DNA of 37,632 nt from an uncultured Pseudoflavonifractor sp. (GTDB taxonomy: Bacteria; Bacillota; Clostridia; Oscillospirales; Oscillospiraceae): NCBI GenBank assembly GCA_947577065.1, contig CANPTT010000021.1:1-37632 (forward strand). Reading direction: 5' to 3'. Position 1 is the stretch's first letter, and every line of letters begins with the position of its first letter. The position numbers and the translations under genes were made by a program. Below the pieces are notes generated by a model. The model did no database searches. It was not told the origin of the DNA and was given only the letters and a program-made list of their open reading frames with translations. Below, one piece after another: positions 31,318 through 37,632 of this stretch.

Positions 31318-33459
31318 TTACTTCTTCAGTCCGGGATTGTTCTCCATCTCCCGCAGAGCGTCCTTATAGGACAGGTTCACCCGGCCCTTCTCGTCGATCT
31401 CGGTGACCTTCACCCAGATCATATCGCCGATGTTCACCACATCCTCCACCTTCTCCACCCGGCGCTCAGCCAGCTTGGAGATGTGGACCATCCCGTCCTT
31501 GCCGGGGGCCAGCTCCACAAAGGCGCCGAAGGCCATGATCCGGACCACCTTGCCGTAGTAAAGCTGTCCCACCTCAGGGACGAAGACGATGGTCTCGATC
31601 ATCTTCTTGGCAATGTCGCACTTCTCAGCGTCGGGAGAGGCGATGTGGATGGTTCCGTCCTCCTCGATATCGATCTGGGCGCCCGACTCGGCGGTGATCT
31701 TCTGGATCACGCTGCCGCCCTTACCGATGACGTCCCGGATATTGTCCACGTTGATCTTCATGGTCAGCATCTTGGGGGCGTAACGGCTCACCTCGGGACG
31801 GGGCTTGTCGATGCAGGGGAGCATGATCTCGTCCAGGATGGCGTACCGGGCGTCACGGGTGATGTCCAGGGCCTCCTTGATGATGGCGTGGGAAAGACCG
31901 TCGTTCTTGATATCCATCTGGATGGCGGTGATGCCCGCCTTGGTGCCGGCCACCTTGAAGTCCATCTCCCCGTGGAAGTCCTCCACGCCCTGGATGTCGA
32001 TGAAGGTGGTGAAGCCGCCGTCGTCGTCCTGGATGAGGCCGCAGGAGATGCCGGCCACAGGGGCCTTGATGGGCACGCCCGCGTCCATGAGGGCCAGGGT
32101 GGAGCCGCAGATGGAGCCCTGAGAGGTGGAGCCGTTGGAGCTCAGCACCTCAGAGACCACCCGGATGGCGTAGGGGAACTCCTCCTCGCTGGGGATGACC
32201 GGCTCCAGCGCCCGCTCGGCCAGGGCGCCGTGGCCCTTCTCCCGGCGGTTGGTGGACCGGGCGGCCCGGGCCTCGCCCACGGAGTAGGAGGGGAAGTTGT
32301 AGTGGTGCATGTACCGCCGCTCCTCCTCCTCCCAGATGGTGTCCAGCTTCTGAGAGGCAGCCAGGGTGTTCAGGGTACAGACGGAGAGGACCTGGGTCTG
32401 GCCCCGGGTAAAGAGACCGGAGCCGTGGACCCGGGGCAGAACGCCCACCTCGGCGCCCAGGGGCCGGATCTCGTTCTTGGCCCGGCCGTCCACCCGGTGG
32501 CCCTCCAGGAGCCACTGCTTGACGATCTTCTTCTGGAACTTGTAGGTGATCTCCTCCAGGAACTGATCCATGTCGGGGTGATCCTCCAGGTACTTCTCGT
32601 GCCACTTCTCGATCATGGCGTTCCAGCGCTCTTCCCGGACGTTCTTGTCGTCGGTGTCCATGGCGGCCTTGGCCTCGTCCATAAAGTCGGCGACGATCTT
32701 GTCAAAGAGCTCCTGGTCGAAGGCGGCGTGATCGTAGGTCATCTTCTCCCTGCCGATCTCGGAGACCATGGTGTTGATCAGGCTGACCTGCTTCTGGATC
32801 TCCTCATGGGCCTTCAGGATGGCGTCATACATGATGTCGTCGGGCAGCTCCTTGGCCCCGGCCTCGATCATAATGACCTTCTGGGCGGTGGCGGCCACGG
32901 TCAGATCCAGCTGGGAGGCATGCTTTTCCTCCTGGGTGGGGTTATAGACGATCTTCCCGTCCACATAGCCCATCTCCAGGCAGCCGATGGGCCCGGCCCA
33001 GGGGATGTTGGAGACGGCGAGGCAGGCGGACACGCCGATCATGGCGGTGACCTCGGGCGAGCAGTCCCGGTCCACGCTCATGACGGTGCAGGTGCATACC
33101 ACGTCGTTGCGGAAATCATAGGGGAACAGGGGCCGAATGGACCGGTCAATGACACGGCTGGCCAGCACGGCGGGCAGGGAGGGCTGCCCCTCCCGGCGCA
33201 TGAAGGAGCCGGGGATCCGGCCCACGGCGTACAGCTTCTCCTCAAAGTCCACGCTGAGGGGGAAGAAGTCGATGCCGTCCCGGGGACGGGGGGAGCAGGT
33301 GACGGCCACCAGGACGGTGGTCTCGCCGTAGGTCACCATAGCGGAAGCGGTAGCCAGTTCGGCCACCTTGCCCATGTTGATCTTCAGGGGGCGGCCGCAC
33401 AGGTCCATGGACCAAGTCTTCTCATTGGGGAACTGTTTGCGGGTGATCACAGTCGACAT
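31318..33459 (-). CDS. pnp: Polynucleotide phosphorylase (PNPase)
   Basis: A 713-residue protein from ATG 33459, with AAAGGAGG upstream. Two RNase PH domains are separated by a helical domain. The second has DIQGVEDFHGEMDFKVAGT, the conserved acidic catalytic region. A KH domain follows at about 555-615 (VIGKGGSVIQKITAESGAQIDI), then an S1 domain at about 620-695 (GKVVRIMAFGAFVELAPGKDGMVHIS). PNPase degrades RNA 3'-5' with phosphate and can add tails. It lies downstream of rpsO, the widespread arrangement, but a terminator and a structured leader separate them. A longer in-frame extension covers the leader repeat and is not coding. Confidence 0.97.
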   Translation of the reverse strand: MSTVITRKQFPNEKTWSMDLCGRPLKINMGKVAELATASAMVTYGETTVLVAVTCSPRPRDGIDFFPLSVDFEEKLYAVGRIPGSFMRREGQPSLPAVLASRVIDRSIRPLFPYDFRNDVVCTCTVMSVDRDCSPEVTAMIGVSACLAVSNIPWAGPIGCLEMGYVDGKIVYNPTQEEKHASQLDLTVAATAQKVIMIEAGAKELPDDIMYDAILKAHEEIQKQVSLINTMVSEIGREKMTYDHAAFDQELFDKIVADFMDEAKAAMDTDDKNVREERWNAMIEKWHEKYLEDHPDMDQFLEEITYKFQKKIVKQWLLEGHRVDGRAKNEIRPLGAEVGVLPRVHGSGLFTRGQTQVLSVCTLNTLAASQKLDTIWEEEERRYMHHYNFPSYSVGEARAARSTNRREKGHGALAERALEPVIPSEEEFPYAIRVVSEVLSSNGSTSQGSICGSTLALMDAGVPIKAPVAGISCGLIQDDDGGFTTFIDIQGVEDFHGEMDFKVAGTKAGITAIQMDIKNDGLSHAIIKEALDITRDARYAILDEIMLPCIDKPRPEVSRYAPKMLTMKINVDNIRDVIGKGGSVIQKITAESGAQIDIEEDGTIHIASPDAEKCDIAKKMIETIVFVPEVGQLYYGKVVRIMAFGAFVELAPGKDGMVHISKLAERRVEKVEDVVNIGDMIWVKVTEIDEKGRVNLSYKDALREMENNPGLKK

Positions 33460-33496
33460 TGTTTTGTCCTCCTTTGTTTTCCCCCGCCATTCTCTG

Positions 33497-33662
33497 GATT
33501 CAGCACTTGGATTTGGGTCCGAATGGGGATGGCCGCAAAGGGAAGCCAGGGGGATGGCTCGTGGCACGGCCGGGGGAGGCCGAGACCACAATTTACGGCT
33601 TAGGGAGCCTCTGGGGGAAGAGGCGAAGGGGGGTATTCGGACCCAAATCCAACTGCTAAATC
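33497..33662 (-). ncRNA. Structured leader / candidate regulatory RNA before pnp
   Basis: Arms 33497-33524 and 33635-33662 pair over 28 bases with two mismatches, one of them a G-U in one strand. They enclose 110 bases holding three hairpins: AGCCA/TGGCT (33544-33559), CGGCC/GGCCG (33567-33582, with an outer GTGG/CCAC) and GCCTCT/AGAGGC (33607-33624). All three have the loop GGGGGA on the plus strand, UCCCCC in the rpsO-pnp RNA sense. No gene fits here. A long stem in the pnp leader recalls the E. coli RNase III site used for PNPase autocontrol; repeated UCCCCC loops recall the C-rich loops of Staphylococcus sRNAs that pair with Shine-Dalgarno sites. Both roles are inference. Confidence 0.65.
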
Positions 33663-33693
33663 AGGACGCGGAGGGCAGATTTTGGGGGTTCAT

Positions 33694-33746
33694 AAAATAG
33701 AAGCCAGGGCAGCGGGGGTCTTTCCCGCGCTGCCCCGGCCTATTTT
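33694..33746 (-). terminator. Terminator of rpsO
   Basis: On the minus strand AAAATAGGCCGGGGCAGCGCGGG pairs with a near-complement ending CTATTTT. The hairpin starts three bases after the rpsO stop codon (arms about 33724-33746 and 33694-33717). Part of the transcription would pass into pnp. Confidence 0.85.
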
Positions 33747-33748
33747 TC

Positions 33749-34015
33749 TTACTTTCGGATGCCCAGCTTGGCGATAATGGCGCGGTATCGCTCAATATCC
33801 TTGCGCATCAGGTAGTCCAGCAGCTTGCGGCGCTTACCGATCATCTTGTAAAGGCCCCGGCGGCTGTGGTTGTCATGGATGTGCACCCGCAGGTGCTCGG
33901 TGAGCTCGTTGATGCGCTTGGTGAGAATGGCGATCTGCACCTCGGGGGAGCCGGTGTCGGTCTCATGGGTGCGGTTGGCCTCGATCACGGCTGTCTTTTC
34001 GTCCTTACGGATCAT
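33749..34015 (-). CDS. rpsO: Ribosomal protein S15
   Basis: An 88-residue protein with the full S15 signature: [49 protein letters not shown], ending [13 protein letters not shown]15 binds 16S rRNA helices 20-22 and leads assembly of the small-subunit platform. The length fits exactly. AAAGGTGG precedes the ATG. S15 genes are often autoregulated by their leader RNA; the 110-base leader here contains two mutually exclusive hairpins. Confidence 0.98.
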   Translation of the reverse strand: MIRKDEKTAVIEANRTHETDTGSPEVQIAILTKRINELTEHLRVHIHDNHSRRGLYKMIGKRRKLLDYLMRKDIERYRAIIAKLGIRK

Positions 34016-34074
34016 GGTTGTTTTCCACCTTTCATTGATTCTGTCCTACCAGCCGGGGGATGGGGGGATGGAGC

Positions 34075-34095
34075 CCTCTGACACAGAGGTGTGTC
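34075..34095 (-). promoter_or_regulatory. Alternative hairpins in the rpsO leader
   Basis: CCTCTG-ACA-CAGAGG (34075-34089) and GACACA-GAGG-TGTGTC (34080-34095) overlap, so only one can form at a time. They lie between the rpsO promoter and start codon. A role in S15 autocontrol is possible but unproven. Confidence 0.35.
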
Positions 34096-34131
34096 CCGTC
34101 TCTAAGCCGATGGACGGTTACGTGCCCAGAT

Positions 34132-34160
34132 ACTATACCACAATTTTTCCCTGTTGTAAA
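34132..34160 (-). promoter_or_regulatory. Promoter of rpsO
   Basis: The minus strand has TTTACA (34160-34155) and TATAGT (34137-34132) with 17 bases between them, about 115 bases before rpsO. Confidence 0.88.
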
Positions 34161-34186
34161 GAAAATTATTGGCTTTTCCCTTCCTT

Positions 34187-35290
34187 TTACGGCTCTCCGG
34201 CGCTCTCTCCCTCCGGCTGCCCCGGTCCCCCCTCCCAGCGGTAGCCCGCCTCAAAAAGCTCCTGGGCGGTGTAGATGGCCCCTGTGCCCTCGGAGGGATC
34301 CAGGTAGAGCGTCTCCCCCGGCAGGCCCAGGTCGATCCAAAAGCGGGGGGCGTCCCGCAGCGTCCCCTCCACCACCTGACCGCCCGAGAGCAGCGCGTAG
34401 GCCAGGGCCATGCCCTCGTCGTTGGCCACCCCGGCCACCAGGGCGTCGTAGGCGGTGCTCCCCCCGTCGGGGGCATAGACTGCCTCCGCCCACAAGGCGG
34501 AGATGTTCCTTTGGGCCCGCTCCTCCGGGGTCTCCTTTTCCGTTGTGACGGGCTGAAAGCCCCCCTCCGCGGCCAGCTCCCTGCCCTTGTCGCTCAGCGC
34601 CTCGCTCTTGCGGCGCAGCTCCTCGGCGCTCTCGGGGTAGGTGAGTAAAATTTCCACCACCCTCTCCCGCCCGGAATCGGGGTACAGGACGATCTCCGCC
34701 TCCGGACAGCCCAGGGCGGCGGCAGGCGTATCGTAATAGGCCTGGCGGATCAGCTGGGCGATGGACTGCTCATCCTCGGAAAAATAAGCCACCCGAAGGA
34801 CCACCTCGCCCGTAAATTGGGCCAGGGCCTGCCGCAGCTCGGTACGGATGGCCCCGGTCCCCGTGACCCGCACCATGGAGCGTACCTGCTCCTGGGTCCG
34901 GCGGTAGTGGATATCCAGGGTCGCCTGATAATAGGACACCACACGGGTATACTCATGCTTGATATAGTCCACACAGTAGGCCCCCAGAGGATCCTCAGCC
35001 GTCACCTCCAGGCAGGCCGCCGTCAGGTCGTTTTCCACCACCCCGGCGTAATCATGGAGCTGGATGATCCCCTCCTCCGCCCCCTCGCTCACCAGATAGA
35101 GCACGGCGGACACCAACTCCCGATAGTTCTCCACCCGGAGAATAGAGGAGTCCTCGGCGGTGGTGGGCCGGTCCACATGGGCCGTGGAGGAGGTATAGGA
35201 GCGCTCCAGCATGGAGGCGCAGCCCGGCACAGTAAGCAGCAGGCCAAGGGCAAGCCCCAGCGCCGTCATTCGGTTTTTCGTGGCGGACAC
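34187..35290 (-). CDS. Predicted lipoprotein, hypothetical
   Basis: A 367-residue protein with an N-terminal signal ending in VPGC, a plausible lipobox, so it is probably lipid-anchored outside the membrane. The body is acidic with long helices (ILRVENYRELVSAVLYLVSEGAEEG, near residue 50) and a C-terminal segment with ANDEGMALAYALLSGGQVVEGT and WIDLGLPGETLYLDPSEG, which vaguely recalls a transglutaminase-like fold without its cysteine. The start is unsettled: GTG 35290 has AAGGGG too close, and ATG 35269 (MTALGLALG) has no strong site. It follows the LUD gene by 35 bases. I cannot assign a function. Confidence 0.75.
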   Translation of the reverse strand: MSATKNRMTALGLALGLLLTVPGCASMLERSYTSSTAHVDRPTTAEDSSILRVENYRELVSAVLYLVSEGAEEGIIQLHDYAGVVENDLTAACLEVTAEDPLGAYCVDYIKHEYTRVVSYYQATLDIHYRRTQEQVRSMVRVTGTGAIRTELRQALAQFTGEVVLRVAYFSEDEQSIAQLIRQAYYDTPAAALGCPEAEIVLYPDSGRERVVEILLTYPESAEELRRKSEALSDKGRELAAEGGFQPVTTEKETPEERAQRNISALWAEAVYAPDGGSTAYDALVAGVANDEGMALAYALLSGGQVVEGTLRDAPRFWIDLGLPGETLYLDPSEGTGAIYTAQELFEAGYRWEGGPGQPEGESAGEP

Positions 35291-35325
35291 CCCCCTTCAC
35301 GCAAATCGGAAGATCCCACGGCCGC

Positions 35326-35925
35326 TCAGTAGCCCAGTTTCTCCTCCACCAGCACCACGCGCATGGTTTTGATCCCCGCAGGCTTGCGCCACAGGACCAC
35401 CAGGGCCGCGCAGCCCCGGTCGGGGCTCTGACAGTCGTAGCATTGGTCACAGCTTGCGGTGCAGGGGGTCTTCTTCCCCGTGCGGCGGTTATTCAGGGGG
35501 GAGGCCACGTTCCGGGCCCGGCGAAGGGCCGCGCTCTCGTCGGGGGCGATCTTGTTGACCCCCACCACGAACCAGACCTCCTCATGTCCGTACAGAGTGG
35601 CCGAGACCCGGTTGCCCACCCCGTCGATATTAACGATCTCCCCTGTCTCAGAGACCGCGTTGGCCGAGCAGAGATAGACAGGGGCCGCAATGGCCGCCTC
35701 CCGGGCGGCAGGACCTTCCTCGGTCCAATGCCAGTGGACCCGGTTGTGAGCGGAGAGTCGCTCGTAAAGCCCCAGCTCCTTTACCGTCATGGACCCGCCC
35801 ACGCCGATGGTCCTGCCGTCCAGCTGGGCGTCTATGTACGCTGCCGCCTCTGCCGCCGTGGCAAAGCGGGAAACGGCAAAGCCGTGCTTTTCCAGGTTTT
35901 CCGTCAATTTTTTCCAGTCTGGCAT
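35326..35925 (-). CDS. LUD-domain protein (LutC/DUF162-type)
   Basis: A 199-residue protein. TIGVGGSMTVKELGL, the ANAVSETGEIVNIDGVGNRVSAT segment and the VGVNKIAPDESAALRRARNVASP stretch are the conserved LUD blocks. The C-terminal part holds a cysteine group CTASCDQCYDCQSPDRGC, as in many stand-alone clostridial LUD proteins, possibly a metal or iron-sulfur site. LUD proteins such as LutC take part in lactate oxidation complexes, but no lutAB genes are adjacent. GGGGAGGGG precedes ATG 35925. It is likely cotranscribed with the yitT-like gene, 24 bases away. Confidence 0.9.
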   Translation of the reverse strand: MPDWKKLTENLEKHGFAVSRFATAAEAAAYIDAQLDGRTIGVGGSMTVKELGLYERLSAHNRVHWHWTEEGPAAREAAIAAPVYLCSANAVSETGEIVNIDGVGNRVSATLYGHEEVWFVVGVNKIAPDESAALRRARNVASPLNNRRTGKKTPCTASCDQCYDCQSPDRGCAALVVLWRKPAGIKTMRVVLVEEKLGY

Positions 35926-35949
35926 ACAGATCCCCTCCCCGTTTTCTTT

Positions 35950-36822
35950 TTACAGGTCGCTCCCATGGTAGCTTCCAAATCCCTCTCCCAGCACCTCATG
36001 GGCGTTGGTGACGATCATAAACGCGTTGGGGTCGGCCTGGCGGACCGCCTCCTTCACGGCCACGATCTCCCGCTGCTTAAAGGCGCACATAAGCACCTTT
36101 TTGGGATCCCCCGAGTAGGCCCCCTCCCCATGGAGGATGGTCACTCCCCGCTCCAGGCCGTCCATAATGACCCGGGCGATGGCTCCGGGCCTGGCGGAAA
36201 TGATATAGGCCACCTTAGCGTTGTCCATCCCATAGAGGACCTGGTCCATCACCACAGTGGACAGGTAGAGGGCCACCACACCGTAGAGGGCGGTGCCCAT
36301 GCTGTGGAACACCAGCGCCACCAGCGCCACCACCGTCAGGTCCGCCAAAAGCAGCAGCTTTCCCACCGGCAACCACGCAAGCTTCAGCTTGAGGAGCCGG
36401 GCCACGATCTCGGTCCCCCCGGTGGTGGCGCCCTGGAGAAAGGTGATCCCCAGTCCCACCCCCAGCACCACTCCGCCGATAAGACAGGCCAGAAGAGTGT
36501 CCTCCATGGGGGGAAAGGTATAAAACATGGGATAGAGGTCGATGAACAGAGAGGACACGGTCATGGCGAAGAGGGAGGAGACCAGCATATGCCCCCCCAG
36601 CAGCTTCCACCCCAAAAGAAACAGGGGGATGTTAAACAGGATGACCAACGTGCCCACAGGGACCTGGGGCAGAAAGAAATTCGCGATCTGGGCAAGGCCG
36701 GTGACCCCGCCGAAGGCAATGCCGTTGGGCACGAAGAAGGCGTCAAAGGCCAGGGCGTATACCGCCGCGCCCACCAAAATGAGCAGATAATTTTTTGCCA
36801 ACTGGGCCGGGGTCCGCTTCAT
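35950..36822 (-). CDS. YitT-family membrane protein
   Basis: A 290-residue protein with five or six membrane segments in the first 200 residues (PNGIAFGGVTGLAQIANFF, GVGLGITFLQGATTGGTEIVARLL) and a soluble C-terminal DUF2179 domain (about 205-285, AYIISARPGAIARVIMDGLERGVTILHGEGAYSG). YitT proteins are common in Firmicutes; their substrate is not established. GAGGAGGAA precedes ATG 36822. It begins 12 bases after the topoisomerase gene ends. Confidence 0.93.
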   Translation of the reverse strand: MKRTPAQLAKNYLLILVGAAVYALAFDAFFVPNGIAFGGVTGLAQIANFFLPQVPVGTLVILFNIPLFLLGWKLLGGHMLVSSLFAMTVSSLFIDLYPMFYTFPPMEDTLLACLIGGVVLGVGLGITFLQGATTGGTEIVARLLKLKLAWLPVGKLLLLADLTVVALVALVFHSMGTALYGVVALYLSTVVMDQVLYGMDNAKVAYIISARPGAIARVIMDGLERGVTILHGEGAYSGDPKKVLMCAFKQREIVAVKEAVRQADPNAFMIVTNAHEVLGEGFGSYHGSDL

Positions 36823-36834
36823 GGGACTTCCTCC

Positions 36835-37632
36835 TCAAAATAGAGACATCTGCTCCTGGCCCTTGTCCTCCGGCTTGAGGATGGCTCCCATCACGGGCAG
36901 GGAGCGGGCCCGGTAGCGGGCAAAGTCGCTGACCGGCAGCTCTTCCAGGGGGCGGACCGCCTCCACCCTCCGTTTGGGCTTTAGCGTCATAACGGCCACT
37001 CCCTGGGTATTCCGGGTGGTCTTGGGGGCCAGAACAGCGGTATGGAACACCACACAGCGGTTTTCGCTGGAGACCACCGCCAGCTCCCTATCCTCCCGAA
37101 GAAGGAAGGCCGTCACAAGAGGCGATTTGTCCGAGTAAGCCCCCGTCAGCTTCTTTCTGCGGGTCTGAGTCTGGTAGGCGGACAGCTCCACCCGGGCGGC
37201 CTTGCCGTTCTCAAAGAAGAAGAGAAGCTGGCCGGTATAGTCCCCGATCACACAAGCCCACACCACATTCTCCCCGCCGTCCATACCCAGCTTGGTGGGC
37301 AGATAGTCGCCCAGCACGCTGGCCTTGGCGTCGTCAAAGTCGGAAAGCCGGGTCTTATAGCACTGCTGGCGGTCGGTAAAGACCAGCAGCTCATCCCGGT
37401 TGGTGGCGGTCCATTGCGCCTTGGGCCCGTCCCCCTCCTTATACTTCTGCTCGCTTGCCATACGGAGGGATTGGGGGGTGATCTTTTTCAAGTATCCCTC
37501 CCTGGACAGGAATACATTCACCGGGTAGTCGGGAACCTCGTCCTCTCCCTCGTCCTCCACCGTCGTCTGGTACTCATAGACGATCTCGGTGCGCCGGGGG
37601 GAGGGATATTTTTTCATCACGTCCTTCAGCTC
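36835..37632 (-). CDS. parC: Topoisomerase IV / gyrase subunit A, C-terminal part (truncated by window)
   Basis: The reading frame is open to the window edge (ELKDVMKK just before the segment), so only the last about 265 residues are seen. MKKYPSPRRTEIVYE is the end of the breakage-reunion tail, and the rest is the beta-pinwheel C-terminal domain (repeats such as VFLSREGYLKKIT, LLVFTDRQQCYKTRLSDF, GQLLFFFENGKAARVEL, LAVVSSENRCVVFHTAVL). No clear GyrA-box QRRGGKG-type motif is visible in this part; RRKKLTGAYS occupies a similar place, so ParC is preferred over GyrA. The protein ends EQMSLF. Confidence 0.85.
   Translation of the reverse strand, partial: ELKDVMKKYPSPRRTEIVYEYQTTVEDEGEDEVPDYPVNVFLSREGYLKKITPQSLRMASEQKYKEGDGPKAQWTATNRDELLVFTDRQQCYKTRLSDFDDAKASVLGDYLPTKLGMDGGENVVWACVIGDYTGQLLFFFENGKAARVELSAYQTQTRRKKLTGAYSDKSPLVTAFLLREDRELAVVSSENRCVVFHTAVLAPKTTRNTQGVAVMTLKPKRRVEAVRPLEELPVSDFARYRARSLPVMGAILKPEDKGQEQMSLF

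Noticed and set aside
33460-33591. Longer N-terminal form of pnp
   Set aside because: It covers one arm of the long inverted repeat and the ribosome binding site; canonical PNPase begins near ATG 33459.
31483-33603. Plus-strand open frame of about 700 residues opposite pnp
   Set aside because: Rich in Gly, Asp, Leu, Val and His with no recognisable domain; it is the mirror of pnp codon bias.

Overview
The window looks like a chromosomal segment of a GC-rich Clostridia bacterium of the Oscillospiraceae type (Flavonifractor / Pseudoflavonifractor / Lawsonibacter-like). This is an inference from gene content and codon use: high GC, several S-layer-homology (SLH) surface proteins, a DnaD/DnaI-type helicase loader pair, a Gram-positive mreCD-mrdA cluster, an rpsO-pnp pair, and strong AGGAGG ribosome binding sites.

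Layout. 1-1600: end of an azlCD branched-chain amino acid exporter operon, a possible small gene fragment, a tRNA-Val/tRNA-Gly operon with a near-perfect promoter, and a small ferritin-like/hypothetical gene. 1650-4006 (minus): a membrane-anchored glycoside-hydrolase-like protein behind a MarR regulator, and a small SLH protein. 4091-12993 (minus): a long cell-envelope and growth cluster read as zapA, U32 peptidase, dut, maf, mreC, mreD, mrdA (PBP2), then a GH13 alpha-glucan hydrolase. 13295-15278 (plus): dnaD-like and dnaC/dnaI-like replication initiation genes. 15425-20248 (plus): two large SLH surface proteins, one with beta-rich repeats and one with eight calcium-binding VCBS/FG-GAP-like repeats, each with its own promoter and terminator.

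20500-25400 is an accessory island. A 1199-residue phage/ICE-type 'polyvalent' protein carries a zincin metallopeptidase (HELTH) and two AT-rich modules that resemble BECR-fold nuclease toxins, one internal and one C-terminal. A scrambled remnant of a second, divergent copy follows, then a DUF4926-like small gene that may be an orphan immunity gene, then inverted-repeat elements.

25481-28102 (minus) encodes a TetM/EF-G-like ribosomal GTPase fused to a YacP/Rae1-type NYN ribonuclease domain. I consider this the most mechanistically suggestive protein in the window. 28172-30371 is a patch of small regulators (a DUF6809-like gene, three Xre-type regulators) and a self-inhibited Fic protein. 30601-31104 is an exported DUF4367-like protein.

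31318-34160 (minus) is rpsO-terminator-pnp. The 250-nt space between the rpsO terminator and pnp holds a 28-nt-arm inverted repeat enclosing three hairpins with the same six-base loop (UCCCCC in the sense RNA, GGGGGA on the plus strand). This is a strong candidate for a regulatory RNA or RNase III processing element. 34187-37632 (minus) is a topoisomerase IV/gyrase A-type C-terminus (cut by the window edge), a YitT-family membrane protein, a LUD-domain protein and a lipoprotein, probably one transcription unit.
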